The notes under the pieces were generated by a model. The model had not been told where the DNA came from, ran no database searches, and saw nothing but the letters and a program-made list of their open reading frames with translations. A stretch of DNA of 64,000 bases from NCBI RefSeq assembly GCF_001586275.1, contig NZ_CP014545.1, positions 1,886,501-1,950,500 of the forward strand, read 5' to 3'. A program made the translations under genes and the position numbers. The DNA comes from Sphingorhabdus sp. M41 (lineage in GTDB: Bacteria; Pseudomonadota; Alphaproteobacteria; Sphingomonadales; Sphingomonadaceae). Positions 1 to 8,697 of the stretch are shown here, one piece after another (position 1 is the first letter of the stretch; each line of letters starts with the position of its first letter).

Positions 1-368
1 ACCGCCACCGGCGCGCCCTCGTCGAGATTCAAGAACCGCCGCACCCGCGCCAGCCATTCGGCGATATCCTCGTCGGAAAAGCCGTTATCGAGGCTCATCA
101 TCCGTTGTTCGTGCTTGACCTTCGACAGAGGCGAAGCCGCCACCGCTGCGCCGACCAGCCTGTTGGGACTGTCATCGCGCACCAGATGCGGAAAAGCCTC
201 TTCCAGTTCATTATTGCGCCGCACCAGCGCGTCATAATCCGCGTCGGAAATTTCCGGCGTGTCTTCGGCGTGGTAGAGCTTGTTATGATGCGCAATCTTG
301 CGTGCCAGACGCATCAGTTCGTTGGCAGCATCGGCTTCGGAGAGGTTTTCTGGAGGAATAGCGCTCAT
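1..368 (-). CDS. ligA: NAD+-dependent DNA ligase LigA, N-terminal part (runs off the left edge)
   Basis: Seals nicks in DNA during replication and repair using NAD+. About 122 N-terminal residues are visible. They show the Ia/adenylation start of the family: a YH pair at residues 32-33 followed by TPEISDADYDAL, then DSP...VG and the MMSLDN segment. The catalytic KxDG lysine would lie just beyond the window edge. The ATG at 366-368 is preceded on the minus strand by GAGGAGGGG, but that Shine-Dalgarno belongs to the palindromic repeat at 373-483 and can pair with CCCCTCCTC in the same hairpin. The gene lies downstream of recN and the DUF559 gene on the same strand. Identity is secure; only the fragment is seen. 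Confidence 0.93.
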   Translation of the reverse strand, partial: MSAIPPENLSEADAANELMRLARKIAHHNKLYHAEDTPEISDADYDALVRRNNELEEAFPHLVRDDSPNRLVGAAVAASPLSKVKHEQRMMSLDNGFSDEDIAEWLARVRRFLNLDEGAPVA

Positions 369-372
369 AAAA

Positions 373-483
373 AGCCCCTCCTCTTCAGAGGAGGGGTTGG
401 GGTGGTGGCGATGTGTGAACATAGCTCGCGCAGCGACACGCGGCACCGAACCACCCCAACCCCTCCTTTAAAAAGGAGGGGCT
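373..483. repeat. Palindromic intergenic repeat R1 (111 bp)
   Basis: Each end is a small hairpin: CCCTCCTC-TTCA-GAGGAGGG on the left and CCCCTCCTTTaaaAAGGAGGGG on the right. The ends, extended by TTGGGGTGGT and ACCACCCCAA, are also inverted repeats of each other, so the whole unit can form a cruciform-like structure. R3 (946-1056) is the same length and differs mainly in the middle. The left hairpin ends five bases before the ligA ATG and carries its ribosome binding site. Confidence 0.9.
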
Positions 484-528
484 GAAACAGGCTCGTTTGA
501 TCGCAACCAGCGTTATTAAGGCACTGGC

Positions 529-939
529 TCACTTAAGCCCCTCCTCTTCAGAGGAGGGGTTTGGGGTGGTGGAGGCACCACGCCCACCCCACCGATCCGG
601 AGTACCTTCCAATATGCGCAACAAATCCGTCAAAACCCCGTCCATATTCCCCATCACATCCAAATTTGTAAAACGCACCGTCCGATATCCCTTTTCGCGC
701 AATTGCCCATCGCGCTTGCAGTCGGAATCGATATCATGCGTATCACCATCTAGCTCAACAATCAGCTTTTTAAGCGGGCAAAAGAAGTCGGCGACAAAAT
801 GGTCGATCACGGCCTGACGGCGGAATTTATGACCGCCCAGCTGCGAAGCGGAAAGTTGTCGCCAAAGCCGCTTTTCCGGTTCGGTCGGATTGCGCCGCAT
901 CTCCCTAGCACGGGCAAGAAGAATGGCACGGTTGGTCAC
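529..939 (-). CDS. DUF559-domain endonuclease-like protein
   Basis: 136-residue protein of the DUF559 family, a Vsr/restriction-endonuclease-like fold whose cellular role is not established. Visible features: an N-terminal basic helix with the PTEPEKRLWRQL segment, a KFRRQ stretch, and the acidic core IDHFVADFF...IVELDGDTH, with D51, E62, D64 and H68 as candidate metal/catalytic residues. It starts with GTG at 939; the ribosome binding site (AGGAGGGG) lies inside repeat R3. The last dozen residues (TTPNPSSEEEG) are translated from repeat R2, which also brings the gene close to its stop. The gene is thus bracketed and partly built by the palindromic repeats, suggesting a link between nuclease and repeat. 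Family assignment is firm; function is inferred. Confidence 0.82.
   Translation of the reverse strand: MTNRAILLARAREMRRNPTEPEKRLWRQLSASQLGGHKFRRQAVIDHFVADFFCPLKKLIVELDGDTHDIDSDCKRDGQLREKGYRTVRFTNLDVMGNMDGVLTDLLRILEGTPDRWGGRGASTTPNPSSEEEGLK
536..582. repeat. Half copy of the palindromic repeat (R2)
   Basis: Contains the left hairpin AGCCCCTCCTCTTCAGAGGA and the adjoining TTTGGGGTGGTGG of R1/R3 but lacks the right arm. It is read as the C-terminus of the DUF559 protein on the minus strand. Confidence 0.85.
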
Positions 940-945
940 TGTTCT

Positions 946-1056
946 AGCCCCTCCTCTTCAGAGGAGGGGTTGGGGTGGTGGCGATGTGCAAACATCGCTC
1001 CCGCAGCGACATGCGGCGAGAAACCACCCCAACCCCTCCTTTAAAAAGGAGGGGCT
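946..1056. repeat. Palindromic intergenic repeat R3 (111 bp)
   Basis: Same length and ends as R1 at 373-483. Lies between recN and the DUF559 gene; its left hairpin ends seven bases before the GTG start and supplies the ribosome binding site. Confidence 0.9.
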
Positions 1057-1081
1057 TGAGATGTGTCATCCCCGCAAACAC

Positions 1082-2746
1082 TCAAACCCCCTCCAGCAAC
1101 CGATCCGCCTGCGCTCTCGCCTCGTCCGTCACATCCGCCCCCGACAGCATCCGCGCAATCTCCTGCCGCCGGCCTTCATTGTCCAGCGCGCTGACATCGG
1201 TGCGCGATACGGTGCCGCTGAGCGACTTGTTGATCAGCATATGGGCAGCACCCTTCGAGGCGACCTGCGGGCTATGGGTCACGACGAGCAATTGTGCCCC
1301 GTTCGACAGCCGCGAAAGCCGGTCACCGATCGCCGATGCGACCGCTCCGCCGACGCCGCGGTCAACTTCGTCAAAAATGATTGTTTTCAGGCCATATTCT
1401 TCCGCCAGAGCGACCTTTAGAGCCAATATGAACCGCGAAAGCTCACCTCCTGACGCAATTTTGCCCAGGGGCGCCAACGGTGCACCGGGATTGGTCGAGA
1501 TCAGAAACTCGATCCGGTCCATTCCGCTTTTATTCCAGAGCTCTTCGGGCAATTCTTCAAGCAAAGTCTCAAACTTTGCTGCATCCAGTTTGAGCGGCGC
1601 CAATTCTCCGGCCACCGCCTTGTCCAGCGCCTTGGCCGCCTTTGCCCGCTTCGCCCGCAGGGCTTCTGCCGCCGCAATGTAGGATTTCTCGGCACCAGCC
1701 AAAGATGCTTCCAGATCTTCCAATGTCCTGCCACCATCGCTGATTGCCGCGAGCCTGTTCTGCAGCTCATCCAGCAGTTCCGAAAGCTTGTCCGGCTCCA
1801 CCCGATGCTTGCGCGCCAGGCCCCGCAGATCGAACAACCTGGTCTCCATATCGTCGAGTCGCTGCGGATCGAAACTCAGCGCATCAGCCGCTGCATTGAG
1901 CTTGTCCTCGGCTTCGCTGGCATCGATAATTGACCGATCAAGCGACTCCAGCGCGTCCTTGAGCAACGGATGATCTTCGGCGATCATATCAAGGCGGCGC
2001 GCCGCCGACCGGAGTGAAGCCAGCCCCCCGTTGGAGCCATCAAAGGCCGCACGAATCGCTTCCAGATCGCCGGTCAGCTTCTCGCCCTTCATCATCGTCG
2101 CCCGGTCCAGCGCCAATTCCTGTTCCTCACCCGGCTGCGGGGCAAATTTGGACAGTTCGGCAACGCTATGTTCGAGATATTCGCGGTCGTTTTCCGCCGC
2201 TTCCTGTTCCTGCTTTGCCTGCTCCAGCGCCGTTTTCGCGGCCTGCCATGCCTCGAATGCCGCACCAACAGCATTGCCTTCGACGCCGGCAAAAATGTCG
2301 AGCAAGGCCCGATGTCCCTTGGGATTGATCAGGCCGCGGTCGTCGTGCTGACCATGAATTTCAATCAGCTGCCCGCCTACCGTGCGGAGCAAGGTCGCAG
2401 AACAGGGCTGATCATTGATGAAGGCGCGACTGCCGCCATCCGCCTTCACCGATCGCTTGATGATCAGCGGTTCGCCCGTTTCTATCTCAATATCATTTTC
2501 GGCCAGCGTAGCGGCCAGCTTGCTGCCGGGTGCGGGGGGCTCGAAACTGGCAGTAACCTGCGCTTTTTCCGTGCCCTGGCGGACCAGTCCGCTGTCTGCA
2601 CGGTTGCCCAGAGCCAGCCCGAGGCTGTCGAGCAATATCGACTTGCCGGCACCGGTTTCGCCGGTCAACACCGTGAGGCCCGACCCAAATTCCAGATCGA
2701 GCGCCTCAATCAGTACAATATCGCGGATGGAAAGGGACTGCAGCAC
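1082..2746 (-). CDS. recN: DNA repair protein RecN
   Basis: SMC-like ATPase of 554 residues acting in recombinational repair of double-strand breaks; full length for the family. Walker A GETGAGKS at residues 29-36, a central coiled-coil-rich region rich in Ala/Glu/Lys, the ABC signature SGGELSR, Walker B TIIFDEVD and the D-loop/H-loop region VVTHSPQVA. It starts with GTG at 2746, preceded by AGAGGG. It follows bamD by about 55 bp on the same strand, a common order in proteobacteria, so the two are likely co-transcribed. Confidence 0.96.
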   Translation of the reverse strand: MLQSLSIRDIVLIEALDLEFGSGLTVLTGETGAGKSILLDSLGLALGNRADSGLVRQGTEKAQVTASFEPPAPGSKLAATLAENDIEIETGEPLIIKRSVKADGGSRAFINDQPCSATLLRTVGGQLIEIHGQHDDRGLINPKGHRALLDIFAGVEGNAVGAAFEAWQAAKTALEQAKQEQEAAENDREYLEHSVAELSKFAPQPGEEQELALDRATMMKGEKLTGDLEAIRAAFDGSNGGLASLRSAARRLDMIAEDHPLLKDALESLDRSIIDASEAEDKLNAAADALSFDPQRLDDMETRLFDLRGLARKHRVEPDKLSELLDELQNRLAAISDGGRTLEDLEASLAGAEKSYIAAAEALRAKRAKAAKALDKAVAGELAPLKLDAAKFETLLEELPEELWNKSGMDRIEFLISTNPGAPLAPLGKIASGGELSRFILALKVALAEEYGLKTIIFDEVDRGVGGAVASAIGDRLSRLSNGAQLLVVTHSPQVASKGAAHMLINKSLSGTVSRTDVSALDNEGRRQEIARMLSGADVTDEARAQADRLLEGV

Positions 2747-2802
2747 AATACCCTCTTAAAACACGTTTACCTTTGCTGCAACGCATTGCAGCATATGTAG
2801 TC

Positions 2803-3588
2803 CTAAGTCGCCCCGTGCTTGTTGACGAGTTCATAAGCGCGCTCATACCATTTGGTACCGGGATAGTTAGCGCCCAGGACAGCCGCAGTTTTCTTCGCTT
2901 CTACCGGAACACCCAAAGCGAGATAGGATTCGGTCAGCCGCATCAGGGCTTCGGCCGTATGGGTGGTGGACTGATATTTCTCGATCACTGTCCGGAAGCG
3001 AATGGTGGCCGCTAGCCACTTGCCGCGACGCTGGTAAAAACGCCCGATTTCCATTTCCTTGCCAGCCAGATGGTCATTGACCAGATCTATTTTCAGTTGG
3101 GCATCGGCGGCATAGCGCGAATTGGGATAGCGGCGGGAAATTTCACCGAGCGAAGCCAAGGCTTGTTCGGTGATCTTCTGGTCGCGGGTTACATCGCTGA
3201 TCTGCTCATAATAGCAGAGCGCGATCAGATAATAGGCATAAGGCGCGTCCTTGTTACCCGGATGGATCGACAGGAACCGCCGGGATGATTCTATCGCCTT
3301 GTTATAATCGCCAGCCAGATAATAGCTGAACGCGCTCATCTGCTGCGCGCGGCGAGCCCAGGGAGAATAAGGATGCTGGCGCTCGACTTCGTCGAACAGC
3401 GCCGCAGCAATCTTGTACTGGCCGCGATCAAGCCGTTCTTTCGCGGCATTGTACAGCGTGTCGACATCGCGCGCGACATATCTTGTATCGGAACCGCGCC
3501 CACTGCTACCGCCGCCAAGCAGTGCACAACCGGAAAGCAACGTAGCGGAGAGCCCTATAACGGCCCATTTCATAATGTGTTTTGTCAT
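2803..3588 (-). CDS. bamD: Outer membrane assembly lipoprotein BamD
   Basis: Essential lipoprotein of the BAM complex that inserts beta-barrel proteins into the outer membrane. The 261-residue product has a signal peptide with lipobox LSGC (Cys21), a glycine/serine linker, then TPR-like helices including LYNAAKERLDRGQYKIAA and DAPYAYYLIALCYYEQI, typical of the YfiO/BamD family. ATG at 3588 has GAGG eight bases upstream; a second ATG at 3573 is possible but less well spaced. First gene of the bamD-recN unit, downstream of the pnp terminator. Confidence 0.95.
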   Translation of the reverse strand: MTKHIMKWAVIGLSATLLSGCALLGGGSSGRGSDTRYVARDVDTLYNAAKERLDRGQYKIAAALFDEVERQHPYSPWARRAQQMSAFSYYLAGDYNKAIESSRRFLSIHPGNKDAPYAYYLIALCYYEQISDVTRDQKITEQALASLGEISRRYPNSRYAADAQLKIDLVNDHLAGKEMEIGRFYQRRGKWLAATIRFRTVIEKYQSTTHTAEALMRLTESYLALGVPVEAKKTAAVLGANYPGTKWYERAYELVNKHGAT

Positions 3589-3730
3589 ATGGCAAACCTC
3601 TTAACCGCTTGTTTTCATCCAGCCAAGAATAAAGCAAAAAAAGCCGCTGGAACAGATTAACACTCCCTGTTCGGTTGGAGCTTTACCAGACATTAATCCG
3701 GCGAATTTGCCGGAAATATTGCAGACAAAG

Positions 3731-3756
3731 AAAAGGGCCCGGATCGCTCCGGGCCC
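3731..3756 (-). terminator. Rho-independent terminator after pnp
   Basis: Perfect 9-bp stem GGGCCCGGA/TCCGGGCCC with a four-base loop (3735-3756). On the minus strand it is followed by a U run (complement of AAAA at 3731-3734). Lies about 25 bp after the pnp stop and ends the nusA-pnp operon. Confidence 0.85.
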
Positions 3757-3780
3757 CTCGCTGTTTCATTTTGCGAAAAT

Positions 3781-6066
3781 CTAGTCTTCGGTGATCGAAG
3801 CCGGCAATGGAATATCACCGCCGCCTTCATCCTTGGGACCATCATTGTTGCGGCCACGTCCGCCGCCGTCACGGCCACGTCCGCCACCGTCGCGTCCGCG
3901 ACCACCGCCATCACGACGTGGTCCACGAGGCTTGTCACCGCGTGGTTCGCGAGCAGGACGGGTATCTTCCAGCTCTTCCCCGGTTTCCTGATCAACAACC
4001 CGCATCGAAAGGCGAACCTTGCCACGCTGATCGATTTCGAGAACCTTGACCTTGACTTCCTGGCCTTCGCTCAGTTCGTCAGAGACTTTCTCGACCCGCT
4101 CATTCTTGATTTCAGAAACGTGGACGAGACCGTCCTTGCCGCCCATGAAGTTCACGAATGCGCCAAAGTCGACGAGGTTCACGACCTTGCCGTCATAGAC
4201 TTTGCCGACTTCGGCTTCTTCAACAATGCCCTTGATCCACGCAATTGCTGCATCAATCTGGGATTTGTCGGAAGAGGAAACCTTGATCAGGCCTTCGTCG
4301 TCGATATCGACCTTCGCGCCGGTTTCCGCAACGATTTCGCGGATCACCTTACCGCCAGTACCGATAACTTCGCGGATCTTCTCTTTGTTGATCTGCAAGG
4401 TTTCGATGCGCGGAGCATGTTCCGACATTTCGGTCCGGGTGCCGCTAAGGGCCTTGCTCATTTCACCGAGGATATGAGCGCGACCGCCACTGGCCTGTTC
4501 CAGAGCAGACTTCATGATTTCCTGCGTAATGCCAGCTACCTTGATGTCCATCTGCAAGGAAGTGATACCCTTTTCGGTACCCGCAACCTTGAAGTCCATG
4601 TCGCCAAGATGATCTTCGTCGCCGAGAATGTCGGAAAGAACCGCGAATTCCTCGCCTTCGAGGATCAGGCCCATCGCGATACCGGAAACCGGACGCGCCA
4701 GAGGCACACCAGCGTCCATCATTGCAAGCGAACCGCCACAAACGGTCGCCATCGAGGACGAACCGTTGGATTCGGTAATGTCCGAGAGAACACGGATCGT
4801 ATATGGAAATTCTTCCACTGTCGGCAATACCGGGCGAAGCGCGCGGAAAGCGAGCTTGCCGTGGCCGGTTTCGCGGCGGCTGGTAAATCCGAAACGGCCA
4901 ACTTCACCAACCGAATAGGGAGGGAAGTTATAGTGCAACATGAAGTTGGTGTAGCTCAGACCGTCGAGACCATCGATCATCTGCTCGGCATCTTTGGTGC
5001 CCAGAGTCGTGGTCACGATTGCCTGTGTTTCACCGCGGGTGAACAGAGCTGAACCGTGGGTCCGTGGCAGCAGGCCAACCATGGCTTCGATCGGGCGAAC
5101 CTGATCGAGCTTGCGGCCATCGATACGGGTACCATCCTTGATGATCGCACCGCGAACGATTTCGGCTTCCAGCTTCTTGACCATCTTGCCGGCGGTCATC
5201 TGGGTCTGGCCGTCTGCATCGGCATATTTTTCTTTGGCTTTGTCGCGAACCGCATTCAGTGCGTTGCTACGCTCTGACTTGTCGGTCTTCTTGTAAGCCG
5301 CAGCAATATCTTTTCCGACCAGCTTGCGCAGTTCTTCCTTGATACCGCTATTGTCATCGCCAGCATCAAGCTTCCAGGGCTCTTTCGCAGCCTGTTCAGC
5401 CAGATCGATGATCAGACCGGCAACCTGCTTGGATGCGTCATGAGCGAATTGTACGGCGCCGAGCATGACTTCCTCGGAAAGCTCTTGTGCTTCCGATTCA
5501 ACCATCATCACAGCGCCCATCGTTCCGGCCACAACCAGATCGAGTTCGCCTTCAGCAACTTCTTCCATGCTTGGGTTCAGCTGATATTCGCCTTCTTTGT
5601 AGCCAACGCGAGCCGCGCCGATCGGGCCCATGAAGGGAACGCCGGAGATGGTCAGCGCAGCAGAAGCTGCAACCATTGCCAAAATATCGGGTTCGTTGAC
5701 GCCATCATAGCTCATCACCTGACAGATGACGTTGATTTCGTTGTAGAAACCTTCTGGGAACAGCGGACGGCAAGGACGGTCAATCAAACGCGACGTCAGC
5801 GTTTCTTTTTCCGTCGCGCGGCCTTCGCGCTTGAAGAAACCGCCCGGGATACGACCGGCGGCTGAGAATTTTTCCTGATAGTGAACGGTGAGCGGAAAGA
5901 AATCCTGCCCTTCGCGCACGGATTTAGCAGCGGTTACTGCGCACAGCACAACTGTTTCGCCGAGGGTCGCGAGTACCGCGCCATCAGCCTGACGGGCAAT
6001 ACGGCCCGTTTCGAGGGTGAGGGTCTGTCCGCCCCACTCCATTTCAACTTTCTTGATATCAAACAT
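3781..6066 (-). CDS. pnp: Polyribonucleotide nucleotidyltransferase (PNPase)
   Basis: Phosphorolytic 3'-5' exoribonuclease of the RNA degradosome, 761 residues. Two RNase PH domains joined by a helical domain, then a KH domain (around [12 protein letters not shown]) and an S1 domain ([19 protein letters not shown]). The tail contains three RDGGGRG repeats, a low-complexity arginine/glycine segment that may bind RNA or protein. The start is placed at [13 protein letters not shown] because AAAGGAAA precedes it; the open frame continues 45 codons upstream, but those residues are not PNPase-like. Last gene of the operon, behind rpsO, as in most proteobacteria. Confidence 0.97.
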   Translation of the reverse strand: MFDIKKVEMEWGGQTLTLETGRIARQADGAVLATLGETVVLCAVTAAKSVREGQDFFPLTVHYQEKFSAAGRIPGGFFKREGRATEKETLTSRLIDRPCRPLFPEGFYNEINVICQVMSYDGVNEPDILAMVAASAALTISGVPFMGPIGAARVGYKEGEYQLNPSMEEVAEGELDLVVAGTMGAVMMVESEAQELSEEVMLGAVQFAHDASKQVAGLIIDLAEQAAKEPWKLDAGDDNSGIKEELRKLVGKDIAAAYKKTDKSERSNALNAVRDKAKEKYADADGQTQMTAGKMVKKLEAEIVRGAIIKDGTRIDGRKLDQVRPIEAMVGLLPRTHGSALFTRGETQAIVTTTLGTKDAEQMIDGLDGLSYTNFMLHYNFPPYSVGEVGRFGFTSRRETGHGKLAFRALRPVLPTVEEFPYTIRVLSDITESNGSSSMATVCGGSLAMMDAGVPLARPVSGIAMGLILEGEEFAVLSDILGDEDHLGDMDFKVAGTEKGITSLQMDIKVAGITQEIMKSALEQASGGRAHILGEMSKALSGTRTEMSEHAPRIETLQINKEKIREVIGTGGKVIREIVAETGAKVDIDDEGLIKVSSSDKSQIDAAIAWIKGIVEEAEVGKVYDGKVVNLVDFGAFVNFMGGKDGLVHVSEIKNERVEKVSDELSEGQEVKVKVLEIDQRGKVRLSMRVVDQETGEELEDTRPAREPRGDKPRGPRRDGGGRGRDGGGRGRDGGGRGRNNDGPKDEGGGDIPLPASITED

Positions 6067-6205
6067 TCGTATTTTCCTTTGTCCCGCCTGCCCTATGCAG
6101 TGCGGGGGCTTTCTTGTGTCCAGCAATCCGGCTGAACAGCGGTTCGGGGCCATTTGTGCCCCTGTCGATAGGTATCGCTGCCTTATTGCAACGATACCCA
6201 ATATG

Positions 6206-6229
6206 AAAACGGCCCCCGCATGGAGGCCG
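6206..6229 (-). terminator. Hairpin with U run after rpsO
   Basis: CGGCCCCC/GGAGGCCG stem (one mismatch, GCAT loop), followed on the minus strand by GUUUUC. It may partly terminate after rpsO or serve as the processing/autoregulation site often found in the rpsO-pnp interval. Confidence 0.6.
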
Positions 6230-6240
6230 CTCTCGAAACT

Positions 6241-6510
6241 TTATTTCCGGAGACCAAGGTCCTTGATCAGCTTGGCGTAGCGCTCGACGTCTTTCTTGCG
6301 AAGATAGTCCAGCAGACTGCGCCGCTTGTTCACCATCATCAGCAACCCGCGACGGGAGTGATTATCCTTGTGGTGACCTTTGAAATGTTCGGTCAGGTTC
6401 ACGATGCGCTCGGTGAGCACGGCAACCTGAACTTCCGGGGAACCGGTATCGCCCTTTGTCTGGCCGAATTTCTGGATCAGTTCCTGTTTTTTTTCTGCGG
6501 TAATCGTCAT
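6241..6510 (-). CDS. rpsO: 30S ribosomal protein S15
   Basis: 89-residue primary 16S rRNA-binding protein of the small-subunit platform, standard length. Carries the family core [17 protein letters not shown], the HxxDxHSRRGLL loop (here [12 protein letters not shown]) and the C-terminal [12 protein letters not shown]. Lies between truB and pnp in the conserved order; ribosome binding site GAAGGAAAAA upstream. Confidence 0.98.
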   Translation of the reverse strand: MTITAEKKQELIQKFGQTKGDTGSPEVQVAVLTERIVNLTEHFKGHHKDNHSRRGLLMMVNKRRSLLDYLRKKDVERYAKLIKDLGLRK

Positions 6511-6534
6511 TTAAATTTTTCCTTCGAACATCAT

Positions 6535-7515
6535 TCACATGTTGAACCCGCGAACCACCTTGACGGTGCCATCAACAAGCTCGGCCAGCGCAACCGGAGA
6601 ACCTTGGTTCTCTGTCGCCAGAAAAAGCCCGTTGAGTGCGGGGTTCCCGATCATTTCCCGTTCGTCCAGCGTCATGCCTTGCCGAAGCAGTTTTGCCTGA
6701 TCAGGAGTGAGGTCAAAAGCCGGGATGTCGTCCAGCCCTGCCTCAAGCGGCAAAAGATAGTCTGTAATGTCCGCGCCCTTACCAATTTCGTTGAGTTTGT
6801 CCAGCGAAATCGCCTGTTCCAGAGTGAAGGGACCAGCCTTGGTCCTCCTTAACATGGTGACGTGGCCGACCGTGTTCAAGGCGCGCGCAATATCACGGGC
6901 CAGCGAACGGATGTAGGTCCCCTTGGAGACTGTGGCTGTGAGGGTGATTTCTGCCAATGGCTCGTCATCCTGAACTTGTTTCAGGACCTCCGGAGATCCT
7001 GAAACAAGTTCAGGATGACGGATTCTCAGGGAATATATCGTCACCCCCCTAAGCTTCATATCCACATCAACCCCTGCCCGCGCCAGATCATAAGCCCGCT
7101 TGCCATCGATCTTCAGCGCCGAATATTTGGGTGGTATCTGTTCGATCGGCCCGGTGAACTGCGGCAAGACTGCTTCGGCTTCTGCCATTGTCGGTCGGTG
7201 ATCAGACGTCTCCGTCACAGCCCCCTCAACATCGAGCGTTTCCGTCTCGGTGCCGAAGCCGATCGTAAATTCGTAAATTTTCGTAGCATCGAGCATTCTC
7301 CCGCACAGCTTGGTCGCCTCGCCGATGGCAATCGGCAACACTCCGGTGGCCAGCGGATCCAGCGTCCCGCCATGACCGACCTTCAGCTTGTTCTTGCCCT
7401 TACCGAGCAGCCCGGCCTCGCGCAGATTGCGCTTAACCGCGCCAACCGCCTGCGTCGAGCCCAGTTCCAGCGGTTTATCGAGAATGATCCAGCCATGGGG
7501 TCTCACTCCACCCAC
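6535..7515 (-). CDS. truB: tRNA pseudouridine(55) synthase TruB
   Basis: Makes pseudouridine 55 in the T-loop of tRNAs. Motif I GHGGTLDPLATGVL with catalytic Asp53, then KYSALKIDGKRAY and SKGTYIRSLARDI. Residues 166-185 (RHPELVSG...VQDDE) have no counterpart in ordinary TruB as I know it. They are translated from a perfect palindrome at 6963-7020 that kept the frame, so the product stays complete at 326 residues. The insertion falls in a strand-connecting stretch just before LAEITLTATVSKGTYIRS. Start: GTG at 7515 or GTG at 7506; the latter overlaps the upstream TGA as GTGA and would couple translation. Confidence 0.95.
   Translation of the reverse strand: MGGVRPHGWIILDKPLELGSTQAVGAVKRNLREAGLLGKGKNKLKVGHGGTLDPLATGVLPIAIGEATKLCGRMLDATKIYEFTIGFGTETETLDVEGAVTETSDHRPTMAEAEAVLPQFTGPIEQIPPKYSALKIDGKRAYDLARAGVDVDMKLRGVTIYSLRIRHPELVSGSPEVLKQVQDDEPLAEITLTATVSKGTYIRSLARDIARALNTVGHVTMLRRTKAGPFTLEQAISLDKLNEIGKGADITDYLLPLEAGLDDIPAFDLTPDQAKLLRQGMTLDEREMIGNPALNGLFLATENQGSPVALAELVDGTVKVVRGFNM
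6963..7020. repeat. 58-bp palindromic element inside truB
   Basis: Two perfectly complementary 24-bp arms (6963-6986 and 6997-7020) around a 10-bp loop. The arm begins CGTCATCCTGAACTTGTTTC. It is read in frame within truB as RHPELVSGS...LKQVQDD. This type of sequence is a widespread sphingomonad/alphaproteobacterial intergenic palindrome. Confidence 0.93.
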
Positions 7516-8039
7516 TCCTGTTTCAGCAACCCGAAAACCGCCGTATCCCGCACATAGCCGGTCCAGGTAATCCTGTTCTTGCGCAACGTTCCTTCATGCT
7601 GTGCACCCAATTTCAACACCGCCGCCATCGATCGCTTGTTCCGGGTATCGACGCGAAATTCGATGCGGGTGAAGCCGTGGGCAAAGGCGTGATTGATCAT
7701 CAACTTTTTCATAATGCCGTTAAAGCCGCTGCCGCGCACAGATGGCGCGATATAGGTGCCACCGATTTCGACCACGCCGAACTTGTCCGGATTGATATAG
7801 TTCGTCATGCCGACAACCGTACCGGTCTTGCCATTGATCACCGCAAAGCGGACCCAGTTGGTGGTATCGTGAAACGCCTCGATCGCCCGGTCAAAATTCT
7901 CGTCGAGCATCGAAACCGGGTATATGTCCCAGATATCCTGATCCTCTGCACAGGCAGCGCGCAGCAGTTCGAGATGATGCTCGCCCAGCGGTTCGAGGCG
8001 CACCGCGGATTCTTCCAAAATGGCAGAAAGCTTATCCAT
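7503..8039 (-). CDS. GNAT-family N-acetyltransferase (RimJ/RimL-like)
   Basis: 178-residue acetyltransferase of the RimJ/RimL type, which transfers acetyl from acetyl-CoA to N-termini or small amines; substrate unknown. The fold is marked by LEPLGEHHLELL, GTVVGMTNYINPDKFGVVEIGGTYI, the acetyl-CoA loop region PSVRGSGFNGIMKKLMINHAF and FRVDTRNKRSMAAVLKLGA. ATG at 8039 overlaps the end of tdk by 8 bp, and its stop overlaps the truB start, so the three are translationally coupled. It is not a usual member of the nusA-pnp operon. Confidence 0.88.
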   Translation of the reverse strand: MDKLSAILEESAVRLEPLGEHHLELLRAACAEDQDIWDIYPVSMLDENFDRAIEAFHDTTNWVRFAVINGKTGTVVGMTNYINPDKFGVVEIGGTYIAPSVRGSGFNGIMKKLMINHAFAHGFTRIEFRVDTRNKRSMAAVLKLGAQHEGTLRKNRITWTGYVRDTAVFGLLKQEWVE

Positions 8040-8610
8040 TCAACCGCTCCCGGAAATGCTTCCGGCAGAGTGCGATATAGCTCTCATTGCCGCCGATTTC
8101 CGTCTGGGCGCCGGCGGCAATGGCCTTGCCTGTTTCGTCGATCCGCAGGTTCATTGTCGCCTTGCGCCCACATTCGCACACCGCTTTCAGTTCGACCAGG
8201 CTGTCAGCCAGCCCCAGAAGCTTTGCCGATCCTGGGAACAAATTGCCCTGGAAATCCGTTCGCAGACCATAGCAGAGCACGGGAATACCGGTTTCATCGG
8301 CCAGTCGCGCCAATTGCCAGACCTGTCCTTCGGTCAGAAACTGGGCTTCGTCGATCATCACGCAGGCCAGATTGTCTTCATCATGCTCTGTGCTGACTGC
8401 GGCAAACAGATCCGTATCCTCGCCAAAGCGATGCGCATCTGCGTGCAGGCCTATCCGGGAGGCAATGGCGCCAAAGCTCGCCCGATTGTCGATCGCTGCG
8501 GTCCACAACATGACCTTCATGCCGCGTTCGCCATAGTTGAACGCCGCCTGCAGCAGATTGCTCGACTTGCCGGCGTTCATCGAGGCATAATAGAAATAGA
8601 GTTTGGCCAT
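8032..8610 (-). CDS. tdk: Thymidine kinase
   Basis: Type II thymidine kinase that salvages thymidine to dTMP, 192 residues. P-loop ASMNAGKSS (residues 9-17), Walker B VMIDEAQFL, DETGIPVLCYGLRTDFQ, and the structural zinc region with CECGRKATMNLR plus a later Cys/His (CRKHF). Lies between rbfA and truB, a place where other proteobacteria have none; the 89-bp gap to rbfA is filled by the palindrome at 8627-8697. Confidence 0.96.
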   Translation of the reverse strand: MAKLYFYYASMNAGKSSNLLQAAFNYGERGMKVMLWTAAIDNRASFGAIASRIGLHADAHRFGEDTDLFAAVSTEHDEDNLACVMIDEAQFLTEGQVWQLARLADETGIPVLCYGLRTDFQGNLFPGSAKLLGLADSLVELKAVCECGRKATMNLRIDETGKAIAAGAQTEIGGNESYIALCRKHFRERLNG

Positions 8611-8626
8611 AGGCTCCGCTTAATAA

Positions 8627-8697
8627 CCGTTCGTGCTGAGCCTGTCGAAGCACTTTTACGTCCTGAAACCTTCCTTCGACAAGCTCAGGACGAACGG
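8627..8697. repeat. Imperfect inverted repeat between rbfA and tdk
   Basis: 24-bp arms 8627-8650 and 8674-8697 with two mismatches, around a 23-bp loop. The arm begins CCGTTCGTGCTGAGCCTGTC, a repeat type common between sphingomonad genes. It lies exactly at the junction where tdk-GNAT enters the nusA-pnp operon. Confidence 0.9.

Noticed and set aside
105-485. 126-codon plus-strand frame opposite ligA
   Set aside because: Overlaps the conserved ligA coding strand and the palindromic repeat; translation looks random.
6067-6201. 45-codon N-terminal extension of PNPase
   Set aside because: The family begins at MFDIKKVE and a ribosome binding site precedes that ATG; the extension has no homologous look.
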